From NCBI GenBank assembly GCA_022478985.1, contig JAKSZP010009282.1:151496-215495 (forward strand): DNA of 64,000 nucleotides, written 5' to 3'. Positions 33,305-43,439 of the stretch are shown in pieces. A program made the position numbers and the translations under genes. The notes beneath the pieces were generated by a model. The model made no database searches. It was not told the DNA's origin and saw nothing but the letters and a program-made list of their open reading frames with translations. Every line of letters starts with the position of its first letter. The stretch's first letter is position 1. Origin of the DNA: Massospora cicadina (Eukaryota > Entomophthoromycota > Entomophthoromycetes > Entomophthorales > Entomophthoraceae).

Positions 33305-33799
33305 ACCAATAAGTCATTTAGAGTTTTTATAAAAATACTAAAAACTTGAATAGATTCTAACAGACCAATATGTTGATATCCCCAGTCCAGCAAGATCCCA
33401 TACTATTGACAAGTTTTCTGAACAAAAGATGATAAAAAACAGGGTGATCATTGACTTTGTTTCACAATCTGAGGAACCATAAACACCTTATTATGAATTA
33501 TTAAGTAAAATAAGGCTTTTATGGGGGTTTGGGCATAGTGAGTGATAGCTCAATTCTTAGTGATAACTAGGCCACTCTTGGGGTGAGCCTAAGGTCCAAC
33601 CATAGGTTCATAATTTGAACTACATCTATGCATACATCTTCATTCACTTTCACCAGATAAAAGAGGAATTCGATGGCAAAGAGGGAGGTTGTAGGATCAA
33701 GGTCAGTAAACCACTGCTCAACCACCACGTGAGCTAGATCTTTAATCTGAGAGAGGGCTTCTCATGAAACTTGAGAAATTTCCTGATCCTATAGGGGTA

Positions 33800-34648
33800 T
33801 GTCATGATCACTTAACATCATAGCGGGGATTAACCCCAAGGATAAGTATGGGCGCCATGAGGCCCAGAAGGTGAAGTTACAGGCCCTCCCTGACTTGAGG
33901 CATACACTAGACCAACGCTGGATACAGGCAAAATATGCCCAGGTGGTACCAGTGAGGTGCTAAGTGCCCAGCCCCTTACGTCAGCCCAGGCATTAAAGGG
34001 GACATTCTACTTGATCAACGTGGATGACTCAATTCAGTTAGTCGAGGAACATGGTTTTGAAACCAGTTCCATTTACAAAACAACACGTTTGGGTTGGATC
34101 CAACTCAATCGATTACTTGAGTGAAGTCAGTTTCAGCATATTTGACCAATTTAAATGGAAGTGTCTGCCTATTGGTGGGTCAGTGCTTGGGCCCACTTCA
34201 GCGAGCTCCATACTACCCCAGCATCATTTAAATATGTTTCCCATGACTAACACTCCTTGTTGGTCAACTTCTCAAATAAACATTTTCACTGTTTTATGTT
34301 TTATTTTTATGATATTTTGAACACTCCTGTGCACGAACCTCTTCAAGGAGGTCTCACGCTCCATTAACCTGGCCATTTTAAGTACACTCAAGCTATCCCC
34401 TAGTGCAACGTTGGTTCGCCCATGTTCCTTTCAACCTGGGTCGCTACCCCTTCTTCTTTGTGCACCGTGTCGCTTTTTATGGGTCATTTATTATAAAACT
34501 CACACTTCTCTGCCTAAGTTGTTATTGCTCCAGCACCCTCTGATGGGCTCTAATAACTTTTGCACTAACGGCTAGTTCCCTGGAGTTGGCCTTGTGCACC
34601 AAGCACTACCATGCTGGGAACAGGAGAGTTATAGACACTCTCCTTACA
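33800..34648 (+). repeat. 5' LTR of chromo-1
   Basis: 849 bp, TGTCATGATCAC to CTCCTTACA. It contains a TATA-like TTTAAATATG (about 34228-34237), some 30 bases before the inferred transcript start at 34259. Confidence 0.9.
34259..34269 (+). promoter_or_regulatory. Inferred transcript start and self-primer segment
   Basis: GTTGGTCAACT here is the exact reverse complement of AGTTGACCAAC at 34651-34661, just inside the LTR. In Tf1-type elements the first bases of the mRNA fold back and prime minus-strand synthesis, so this should be the RNA 5' end. The upstream TTTAAATATG at the right distance supports it. Confidence 0.6.
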
Positions 34649-34650
34649 TT

Positions 34651-34661
34651 AGTTGACCAAC
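34651..34661 (+). other. Self-priming primer-binding site of chromo-1
   Basis: AGTTGACCAAC begins two bases after the LTR. It does not start with TGG, so a tRNA 3' end is an unlikely primer. It pairs over 11 bases with 34259-34269 in the LTR. Confidence 0.65.
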
Positions 34662-34856
34662 CTCTTAAATTTATGTGCATGAACTTTTCTTTGTAACTTT
34701 TCCAAAGTGGAAACAGTGGGCGCCAGCTGTGGGCTTCAGCTGTCATTAGCCGCACTGCTGTTTCCACATTTTCCTGAAGGTTGGAGCAAATTGGCATTAT
34801 TATGGTTGCCTCCACCTGGAAAGTATTCACCCTTCTTGTTCATACCTGGTGGATAT

Positions 34857-35336
34857 GGATGCTTCAAGGTCCGAAAGTTGTGATTCCCAACTTTCCACTG
34901 AAATTATCAAGTTCAAATTAAGTAAATGATTCTTCATTTGACAGCGCATTCAGACAATGCTAGTGGAATTGGCGCAGATGGCTTGGGGGTGTTGTCCTTT
35001 GATAACGTCAGGCCTTTCATTGCCATTGTGGGAATAGGGTCGTTCACATCTAAAAACGTGTTTTATGACGAAAATCTTATCCAAACCTCTGAGTCATTTA
35101 TTAGCTCTTATGGCCTGAATGAGAACCCTATTCCAGTGTATCAAATAACCCTTGAAAACCCTCGTTTGACCCCTACCATGATCCGTGGCACTCAGGAAGT
35201 GGAGAAAGATCTTCGTTTTAAATATGATAAAGTATATGCGCCTGCAGAAGGCATGGTGTGGTATGAGGCCTTAGTAGTTAGAGTGGCCAACTATCCCTCC
35301 CCTTCTATGATTCCAAAACAAACCTTGTTGATGTGC
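34857..35336 (+). pseudogene. gag: chromo-1 gag-like region
   Basis: It starts near MDASRSESCDSQLSTEII (34857) and continues in a 137-codon open frame (34926-35336) after a shift and stop. I see an acidic, loosely folded sequence ending in ALVVRVANYPSPSMI, and the same region in chromo-2 (PTMIRGTQEVEKD versus TTMIRRTQEVEKK). No zinc knuckle is visible, and the region is short for a gag. Function is inferred from position between the primer site and protease. Confidence 0.55.
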
Positions 35337-35840
35337 TAATTCCAGAGGGTGAGATTGTTGGTGATGTTCTGGCGTTGTCTACTTATTATAAAGACCATTC
35401 AGGGTTTTTTCTACTGTCTGTTACCCTTTCATCCCCATTAGGGAAATTCAGCACCACTTTACTGGTGGATACTGGTGCCTCTAATAACTTTATGAACCAA
35501 TTCCTAGCCGACTAACTGGAGCTGAGTTACTTGCCAGGTGGTGTGGTTAAGGGAGGGCGTCCCAATGTATTCCCATTCTGAATATTAGGGGGACAGTGGA
35601 CTATCAGGTTAGCAAGTACCACTTGTCTGATCACTTCCAGGATATCAAAAACCTCTTGTTCCCTATTATTTTGAGTGTGGAGTGGTGGCGAAAGTTTGAT
35701 GTTAAAACCATCTTGAAAGAGAATACCCTATCTCTTACATTAAATAATGGTCGCACATTAGTTCTTCCTTTGGCTGAGGCTGACGCCCAGGGAAAATTGC
35801 CCAATAGCTCCACCTTCACCCTTATAGCCTTGCCCCTTTA
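35333..35840 (+). pseudogene. chromo-1 aspartic protease
   Basis: Retropepsin that would cut the polyprotein inside particles. FSTTLLVDTGASNNFMN (35446-35496) has the active-site D-T-G-A-S with Asp at 35468-35470. A stop at 35513 and a shift follow. DYQVSKYHLSDHF and FPIILSVEWWRKFDVKT (35597-35705) match the distal hydrophobic loop and the G-x-x-W-x-x-x-x-x motif seen in chromovirus proteases. The open piece 35596-35844 runs towards RT. Confidence 0.65.
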
Positions 35841-35849
35841 CTGAAGCCC

Positions 35850-37105
35850 TCAGTGGAGGTTCCTATACCTTCTTGCTTGGAGGGCTTGGAATCCTCTTTT
35901 GATGCATCATTCGCTAATGCACTCCCTGAGCACTCTGAGTTTGATTTTGACTTCAAGCTCATGGTGGATCTGGTGCTTATATCTTCCCCCATTTACCCAT
36001 TGGATGTCCGGGAGGAAGAGGCGTTGGATGAGTGGGTGAAGGAACAGTTAGCCAAAGGTGCGATTTTCAGCGTACCTCCCCTGTATGCTCCCCACTTCTC
36101 TTTGTTGAGAAGTCTGATGGTACTCTATGCCCATGTGTGGACTACAGGAACCTTAACAACGTCACTGTACTAGATCTCCATCCCATCCCTTTTGACACTC
36201 AGATTGCGCGCTATGTGGAGAAGGCTAAGGACTTTTCCAAGCTGGATTGCCCCAATGCGTTCAATCAGATTTAGATTAAAAAGGGACAAGAATGGTTAAC
36301 TGCCTTCCATACCAGAAAAGGGATTTTCCAGTTTTGGGTCATGCCCTAGGGCTTAATAATGCCCCTGATATCTTTCAACGCCGCATTGATGCAGCGTTGG
36401 GACTTGTTAGGATTATGCGCGGTTGCTTACATGGATGATATCCTGGTATTTTCCTCTGATCAGGAGTCCCATGCAGTAAACTTTTGGCAAGTGGTGGAGT
36501 GGTTAAAGGCAGCCAGCCTTACGTTAAAGATAAACAAGTGTGAATTCTTCATGTACCAGGTCACTTTTCTGGGAAAAGTCATGTTTGACCAGGGACACAT
36601 GATAACTCCAGACAAGTAGAAGGCGATTCGTAAGTGGCCTACCCCTACTTCATTAAAAGAATTGAGGAGTTTTTTGGGGACATGTATGTTCCTCAAGAAG
36701 TTCTCACCAAACCTTTCTGAGGTGGCAGCGCCCTTGTATAGGGCTAGTGGTGCAAAAGTGCTTCAGTGGTCCCCCATTTTGGAGGATGCTTTCCAAACTG
36801 TTAAGTGCACCCTGTTGTCCACGTCCATCCTTCACAATGTCGACTCTTCCAAAGAGTTCATTGTTTCTACTGATGCCTCCAACTTCGCCATAGCGGCTGC
36901 CTTGTTACAAGCAGGCGAAGATGGTATAGAGCATCCGGTGGGATATTTTTCCAGGAAAATGTCTCTGCCTGAGTTGAATTACGCCTTTTATGACAAGGAG
37001 TTACTACCAGTGGTGGAGGCGCTGAAATATTGGCATCACCACTTGCATGGCTCTACCCAACCATTCCGTGTACGTACAGATCAACATGCCTTGCTGTAAT
37101 ACCGC
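35850..37105 (+). pseudogene. pol: chromo-1 reverse transcriptase and RNase H
   Basis: RT blocks in order: VDVREEEALDEWVKEQLAKG (about 36000-36060), LRPCVDYRNLN-type fingers (36110-36165), FSKLDCPNAFNQI (36234-36272), then YMDDILVFSSDQESHAV (36428-36478) with both catalytic Asp residues. Next LTLKINKCEFFMYQVTFLGK (36516-36578) and the thumb LKELRSFLGTCMFLKKFSPN (36652-36711). RNase H starts EFIVSTDASNFAIAAALLQ (36857-36913) with D-A-S, then PVGYFSRKMSLPELNYAFYD with the catalytic Glu in PELN and the Asp in YD, then RTDQHALL. A 145-codon open frame covers 36662-37099. Stops at 36271, 36346 and 36617 and frameshifts break it. Confidence 0.8.
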
Positions 37106-38526
37106 GCCACTAATGTCCTAACCCCACGGCATACCTGTTGGCATGAGACCTTTTCACAATTTGCCTTTTCTTACCAATTCACAAAGGGCAAGGATAATGG
37201 CTTAGCGGATGCTTTAAGCCGCAACCCTGCTTTAGCTCCTTATTCAAAGGAGGTAGAGGTCCACAACAAACAGGTAATGATACCTCCAAATAAAATTGTG
37301 TCTCAGCTTCCCTCTCCCTGGCCAACGGGCCAGCGCTTGAACCTCTGGAGAATGCAGAGGAATATGGTATGTTCAGAAATGTGGTCCTTTATCAGTCGCT
37401 ATCTGCTGAATATACTATGGTACTTGCCAAGAGCGCTTTAAATCAAGAGGAACTATCCAGGGGTTATCCCATAAAGGATGAGATGGTGTGGTTTCAGGGG
37501 CGCCTTTAGGTACCTGCTGGACCACTGCGCCTTGAAATTATCCAGGACCATCATGATGGAATTACCATTGGTCATCTTGGGAAAGCAAAGACCTTGGAGT
37601 TGATACGTTGTACCTACAATTGTAAGGGCTTACCTGCTCAGGTGGGGAGGTATTGTAAGGAGTGTTTAATCTGCAACTAAATAAAGCCAAATAGTCAACT
37701 TTAATGCAGGGTTGTTGGTACCAGTAAAGAAAGCTGAAGGCCCTGGACTTCTCTATTGGTGGATTTTATTGTGGAACTACCTGTCTCTGATGGTTACGAT
37801 GCCATCATGGTGGTGGTGGACCATTTTACAAAGTTCGCCCACTTCATTCCTTGCAGAACGACAATAACTGCAGCTGAGATGGTAATGCTCTTCTCACGCA
37901 TGTGTTTGCGTTCCATGGGGTTCCCCAAGAGATTATCAGTGACTGGGGACCCCAATTTACCTCCGTCTTTTGGAAGAGTTGTGTAAGACTCTTCAGATTC
38001 GCCCTTGTCGTTTGACTGCCTATCACCCTCAATAAGATGGCAGACTGAACGAGTGAACCAGTGCTTGGAGTAGTTCCTGCGGTGTTACACCGCCCTGGAT
38101 AAATCAGATTGGGCTTCTCACCTTCCTATGGCCTAATTTAGTTACAACAACACGTTGCATTCTTCAATTGGTTGTTCCCCTTTTTTCGCCAGCCATGGCT
38201 TTAATCTCTTCTTTAACAAGGAGCCCAGCTGTGGGTCTAAGGTTGAAGCGGTGGTGGACTTTGCTAAGACAATCAAGAAGGTCCACCGGGGGGTTTCCAC
38301 AAGCTTGGAGGTGGCAATGCAAATGTATAATGAGAACGCTGATGGGAAGCGCCGAGTTGGTCCTGCGTACAAGGAAGGGGATCTCGTGATGCTTGATGCT
38401 TGTAACATCCCTATCAAGCAGACATGCAAGAAGCTGGGACCAAAGAGGATTGCCCCTACCGCGTTGTTAGAAATGTGGGCCATGCCTCATGTCAGCTAGT
38501 TCTTCCCCCTTCATTTCAGATCTTCT
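37106..38526 (+). pseudogene. pol: chromo-1 integrase
   Basis: The zinc-binding domain: GHLGKAKTLELIRCTYNCKG (about 37570-37630) and VGRYCKECLICN (37638-37674), the H-H-C-C pattern. The core: VELPVSDGYDAIMVVVDHFT (37771-37830) with the first Asp in [13 protein letters not shown] near 37942 where I-S-D-x-G-P-Q-F is expected, and QTERVNQCLE (38040-38070), keeping the catalytic Glu. Then WASHLPMAFSYNNTLHSSIG-type sequence and the C-terminal KRRVGPAYKEGDLVMLDACN (38346-38405) with KKLGPKRIAP, the G-P-Y/F region. At least four interruptions. The chromodomain follows. Confidence 0.75.
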
Positions 38527-38868
38527 GTGTTTCACGAGAGCAAACTGACGTTGTTTGAGGGCCCCCCACCAGAGACTCCTGAGGCTTATCTTGTGGATGG
38601 TGCGCCAGAGTGGGAGGTGGAAGAAATAGTTGCCTCCCGCCGTATTAAAAGAAGACTGGAGTACCTGGTATCCTGGAAGGGCTTTGACGCTGCAGAGAAC
38701 AGTTGGGTTCTGGCGCGCGACTGTGTGCATGCCCAAGATCTGATTGAAGCCTTCCACAAGTGCTTCCCCCAGGCTGCCAGATCTCAACCCAAACCGACTG
38801 TTGCAGCCATGAAGTTGTCCCCTGCCCACAAGAACTTTTTCCTTGCGCAAGCCCCTGGAGGGGGTTGA
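38527..38868 (+). CDS. chromo-1 chromodomain at the integrase C-terminus
   Basis: A 113-codon open frame, the best-kept module of the element. It starts FHESKLTLFEGPPPETPEA, the usual lead-in (F-H-V-S-x-L). The chromodomain is at residues about 35-75: EWEVEEIVASRR, LEYLVSWKGFDAAENSWV, then DLIEAFHKCFP. The aromatic cage positions are a Y in LEYLV and the W of SWKG, with the W of SWV behind; the usual first cage aromatic is replaced in VEEIV, as in many chromoviral modules. These domains bind modified histone H3 or heterochromatin and direct integration. The frame is part of pol and not a separate gene; upstream stops isolate it. Confidence 0.75.
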   Translation: MFHESKLTLFEGPPPETPEAYLVDGAPEWEVEEIVASRRIKRRLEYLVSWKGFDAAENSWVLARDCVHAQDLIEAFHKCFPQAARSQPKPTVAAMKLSPAHKNFFLAQAPGGG

Positions 38869-38875
38869 GCCCCGT

Positions 38876-38891
38876 CAGGAGGAGAGGGTAA
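38876..38891 (+). other. Polypurine tract of chromo-1
   Basis: AGGAGGAGAGGGTAA lies immediately before the 3' LTR. Chromo-2 has the same tract before 46442. Confidence 0.75.
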
Positions 38892-39735
38892 TGTCATGGT
38901 CACATGACATCATAGTGGGGACCAACTCCAAGGATAAGGCTGGGTTCAGGAGGCCCAGAAGGTGAAGTTACAGGCCCTCCCTGACCTGAGGCATACACTA
39001 GACCAACGCTGAGTACAAGCAAAATATGCCCAGGTTGGTACTAGTGAGGTGCCAAGTGCCCAGCCACTTACGTCATCCCAGGCATTAAAACAGATGGTCT
39101 ACTTGATTAACGCGGATGGTTCCATTCAGTTAGTAGAGGAATGGGGTTTTGATACCTGTTCCGTTTATAAAACAACGCGTTTAGGTCAGATCCAACATCA
39201 ATTGATTACTTGAGTGAAGTCATTTTGCATATTCAACCAATTTGGATGGAAGTATCTGCCTATTGGTGGGTCAGTGCTTGGGCTCACTTCAGTGAACCCC
39301 ATACTCCCCAACATCATTTAATTATGTTTCCCATGACCAACTCTCCTTGTTGGTCAACTTCTCAAATAAGCATTTTCCCCATGTTTGTTTTTTTTATAAT
39401 CTTTCAAACGCTCCTGTGCATGAACCTCTTTGAGAAGGTCTTGCGCTCCATTAACCTGGCCATTTTAAATGCACTCAAGCTACCCCCTAGTGCACCGTTG
39501 GTTCGCCCAGGTTCCCTCCAACATAGGTTGCTTACCCTCTTCCTCTTTGTGCATTGCGTCGCTTTTTATGGGTCATTTATAATAAAACTCACTTATCTGC
39601 CTAAGTTGTTATTGCTCCAGCACCCTATGCTGGGCTCTAATAACTTTCGCACTAACGGCTAGTTCCATGGCGTTGGCCTTGTGCACCAAGCACTACCACG
39701 CTGGGAACAGGAGAGTAATAGACACTCTCCTTACA
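38892..39735 (+). repeat. 3' LTR of chromo-1
   Basis: 844 bp, TGTCATGGTCAC to CTCCTTACA, the partner of 33800-34648 with scattered differences. Followed by the duplication GGGTA. Confidence 0.9.
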
Positions 39736-39799
39736 GGGTATTTCTCGCAATACAAATGGGGGCTAGTCATTGAGACTTATATAATCCTCCAGCTTAACA

Positions 39800-41305
39800 G
39801 ATGCCACTTTCTTTTATTCAATATCAAACAATACATTAATATTGATACCATGACTAGTTCAATTTACCACTAACACAAATCTGCATAGCCCTAGTGATTT
39901 ACATACACTCTGACACTCCCACGAGTGGTTGCTTCACATGCAAGACGTGCTTTTGCTTTTAGGACATCCCTTTGGCTTGTGATAGGGCACATGAAGCTCT
40001 TATATACCACTACCTTCATCATTAAAGTTGAAGATTCTCATACTCAAACATCTTTGGACTGCTATATAAAAATATTCTGGGCTATCCATTAGACCTTGTC
40101 ATACCCTGAGTAGAAGAACAAAATTTCTCTCATTTTGCCGCATCTCTGACATATTTAACCAGCCTTTGACCTCAGGACTTTCCACCTTCTGTTTGGAACT
40201 AACAATGTAATAACTTACTTACTATTAATAAACTTGTATGCCCTGATCAACGCACTTTCTGTTTGATCAATGGTCTCTATTCTATTGTCATGATATCATG
40301 CAGTAGTGGCACGACAATGCACCCTTCAAACAACCTTAATAGATACTACCAACCTCTTTTCACCTTACAAGAAGCTCCTCTTGTTTCCTGTACTGAAATA
40401 GTCAATTAGGTTCTTGATGCCTAGGCATAAAACCAAGTTTGATTTACAGAAGTCTGATCTCAATTCCCGCCTTTCAATGATGCCCAATGAAGTTTGGCAC
40501 TTCTATAGCTCCGGATGGCGATGCTTACCAATGGGTTAAACCGTAATTCAATCAGAAAATATAGCAGAAAAATTTACTCCCATGCTCACTTTTTTGGCTT
40601 CAGCAGTACATGCTCCAGATTTTAGACCCGACTGTCTGTTGCATATAAACACCTTGGCACCCATAACAACAGACTTAGCAGAGCTCATAGAGGCGTTCTT
40701 TAGGTTAATGACCATATTATACCTAACCCTAGACGTTGATATCTCAGTTTTCTGAGCCTCTCTGGATCTAGTGTCCAAAAAACACATATTTTTGTGGTCG
40801 CTTATCTGCATAAATTGAGGATGCATTCCATCTGTACAAGCTACTGTTCCTACCCCACTTCAGTATACCTAAACATCAGTTATAGCATTTCCCCTCGTGA
40901 CCTCAGCTCCCTTCCTCACGTCCCATTTCATTAAAGACCTTTTTAAATGCTCAAGTCAATAAGAATGCTTCATTCTGATCTTCCTGTGTCGTTTTATTGG
41001 CTTCATCTGGAGCCACTTGTATCCACTTTCCTTCTAATGCAGTTTGCGCCATGAAAATACCACTTTCTTATAGCAACAAAAGGTGTGAATGTGAGGTTGG
41101 ACACCAACAACCCCACAATATCACACCATTCAGGTGAGTATGATGGAAGCTCTTAATCATGGTACTTTGTCAATCCCACCTCTAAAAGAACCAAATGATA
41201 GTTTTAATTTTAATGATCCACAATCCTCCTCTTCTGTCCTTTTTAATAAAATAAGATTTGGTTTAATTTCTGTTTAACATGCCTTTCAAATATGGATACT
41301 GACTT
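39800..41305. other. Between LTR-C copy 2 and chromo-2; mostly unrecognised
   Basis: Mixed sequence. A possible promoter TCTTATATACCAC at about 39997-40009 is followed by T-rich runs, reminiscent of an LTR, but no partner or duplication is visible. A coding remnant lies on the minus strand (40548-41052). Confidence 0.3.
40548..41052 (-). pseudogene. Unclassified coding remnant
   Basis: The minus strand reads MAQTALEGKWIQVAPDEANK from 41052, then TTQEDQNEAFLL, a stop, AFKKVFNEMGREEG, a shift, and an open 92-codon frame (40548-40826) beginning MHPQFMQISDHKNMCFLD. The composition is that of a real protein, with balanced charge and few rare residues. I do not recognise the family; it could be the gag of another retroelement or a processed gene copy. 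Confidence 0.35.
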
Positions 41306-42183
41306 TGCCATGTTTACATGACCCAATTGAAAGAACCAACTGTCAGGACAAGGCTGGACGTCAGGAGTCCAAAAGGGTCAAGCTGTAGGGCCTTCCTGAC
41401 CTAAAGCACACCTTGAATTAATTCTAGGTACAGACCAGATATGCCCAGGTTGGTCCAGAGGAAGTGCTTGATGCTCAGCCCTAATTTTGGTATTGGTGTT
41501 AAAATGGATTAGTTACCTTCTTAACCATGATGGTTCGGTTCAGTTGTTTTAAATGGGGGTTTAATACCCATTCAATTTACATCTCTAAATCAGAATTGCC
41601 CAGCTTACAATCAATTACATAAGTTATTCAATTTCAAGCTACAGTACTTTGGCCAATGGTGGGGTGCGCCAATTGGTTTGTTTAGGCTTGGAACCATTTT
41701 CCCAATTATTGACTCGCCTCCCCTTGCTTAAAGTATGGTTCTTGAAGCCAACTTTACTCTTTGGACAATTCCTTTAAATAAATCCCGTTAGTTTACGTTT
41801 TTATAAGGTAACTTGAGCTAATCTATGCGCAGACCTCTTTGAAAAAGTCTCTATTAACGTTAGCCACTTTATTTGCACTACTTAACCCCGCATCTGGTGC
41901 AATGCTGGGCCGCCATGGTCCCCTCCAGATTGAGGCACCCAAACTTCAGCCTTATCACTGCTCGGATATGGACCTCCTTTGGGGTCCACCCAAATCTTGT
42001 TGTTTGATAACTATTTATTAACCTATACCGCATTAAGCACTCTTATACTTTGTTACTTTAGCTCCAGCACCCTATGTAAAGCTATTCTCAGCATTATACT
42101 TAAGATTAGTTCCCTGGCGGTGTGGCTGCGCACCTGCTCACCATCTTGCTGTTAATAGAAGAGTTACAAACACTCTCTTAACA
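41306..42183 (+). repeat. 5' LTR of chromo-2
   Basis: 878 bp, TGCCATGTTTACATGACC to CTCTCTTAACA; matches 46442-47288. Start TGCC corresponds to TGTC in the 3' copy. Followed by TTAGACCAATC, a weakened form of the self-priming site: GACCAA can pair with TTGGTC of the LTR (46897-46902). Confidence 0.85.
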
Positions 42184-43330
42184 TTAGACCAATCTATTTT
42201 TAACGTGCACTAGTATAATCTGTGTGGGACTTTCGCAAAGTGTTAATTGGATGTGCCAGCTGGTGGTCACAGCATCGGCGGGGCTCACCACCTTTTCTCC
42301 TTTTTCCAATGGTTGGGGCACCTTGGCGTTATTCTTGATACCTCCAACTGGGAAGTACCCATCCTTTTTGCTCATACCTGGTAGACTTGGACAAATCGCA
42401 ATTTTAAGAGTTGTGATTCCCCAACTTTCCCCCAAATTAAAAAAAACCAATATTAAAATGATTTTTTCACAGCACCGCATTTGGACAGTGCAGGTGGGAT
42501 CATTGATGAAGGGCCTGGTGATGGCCTTGGATAATGATGCACAATCCGCCGCCGAAATAGATATGGGGTCATTCACATCCCAAAACGCGTTTTTAACGCC
42601 TTTTCCTTATACACTAACGAGCAAAATATAATCTCTTGTGGCTCTAATTTGGATTTCATTTCCGTATACCAGATCGCCCCTGAGAACCCGCGCTTGACCA
42701 CTACCATGATCCGCAGAACACAAGAGGTGGAAAAGAAGTTACTTCGTCTTTATAAAAATTTCATGCAATTGCTGAAGATACGGTGGGATATGTGACCTCA
42801 AGTAGTAAGAGTGGCCAACAATCCCTCTCCATTCTATGATGCGGAAACATAACCTGGAGGCATGCTTATGCCTTAAGAAGATTTTTATGGTGAAGTGTTG
42901 GCGCTGTCTGCTGTAGATAAAGATCATTCTGGATATTTTTTGTTGACTGCTACCCTTTCATCACAATTAAGGAAAATCAGCAAGCTATTTATGTGGATAT
43001 AGGAGCCTCTGATAATTTTTTGATTAAGACCATGCTGACTACCTTAAGCTGAGTTACATTCTAAGTGGCATGGTTAGGGGAGGGGCTTCACAAGTTATTC
43101 CCACACTGAAAGTTCTGGGGTTAGTGGATTATCAAGTTGGCAAACACCATTTGGCTGATCGCTTCCAATTTATCAAAAACCTCTTGTACCCCATTATTTT
43201 GGGTGTATAGTGGTGGCTAAAGTTTGACATCAGAACCAACTTCAAAGGCAATACCTTGTCCTTAACTTTGAAGAAAAGCATGAATTAGTTGTCCCTTTGG
43301 CTTAGCAAACACTCAGGGCGATCTGCCCCA
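42184..43330 (+). pseudogene. chromo-2 gag and protease remnants
   Basis: A 135-codon frame (42224-42631) corresponds to the gag of chromo-1 (NDAQSAAEIDMGSFTSQNAF). After a shift, TTMIRRTQEVEKK appears near 42700-42740. Protease: AIYVDIGASDNFLIK (42983-43027), where the active-site Thr is Ile (ACT to ATT type change), so D-T-G-A-S is D-I-G-A-S. YPIILGV and a stop at the W-W-x-K-F-D motif follow near 43190-43230. Confidence 0.6.
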
Positions 43331-43439
43331 CTGGCCCGATATCCACACTCTCAGCCTTGCTCCATTGCTGAAGCCAACTCTGGAGGTACCCTTACCTTCC
43401 TGTTTGAAGGGTCTAGAATCTTTGTTTGACGCGGCTTCA

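Larger units (their letters stand above)
33800..39735 (+). mobile_element. chromo-1: complete chromodomain Ty3/gypsy element
   Basis: 5.9 kb, LTRs 849 and 844 bp (TGTCAT...TTACA) and a perfect duplication GGGTA (33795-33799, 39736-39740). The paralogous site at about 27700-27730 (CCTATATGGGTATTGCTCAC) shows the uninterrupted target. Order: gag, protease, RT, RNase H, integrase, chromodomain, purine tract. The primer site is complementary to the LTR itself (self-priming, Tf1/sushi style). It is the best-preserved element here, with protease D-T-G and RT Y-M-D-D intact, but stops (many explained by C-to-T or G-to-A changes) and frameshifts remain. Inserted in LTR-C copy 2. Confidence 0.9.
32192..39799. 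repeat. LTR-C copy 2 (interrupted by a SINE and chromo-1)
   Basis: Real LTR-C sequence is 32192-33799 and 39741-39799; the rest is chromo-1. It starts TGTCAGGGCTTAAGC and ends CAGCTTAACA, with both parts aligning to 24847-27773. The SINE (33012-33304) and chromo-1 are absent from copy 1. Outer flanks give no convincing duplication (GATTA and GATGC). Confidence 0.6.

Noticed and set aside
38527..38868. The chromodomain frame as a separate host chromodomain gene
   Set aside because: It follows integrase directly, is followed by the purine tract and LTR, and has the same context in chromo-2.
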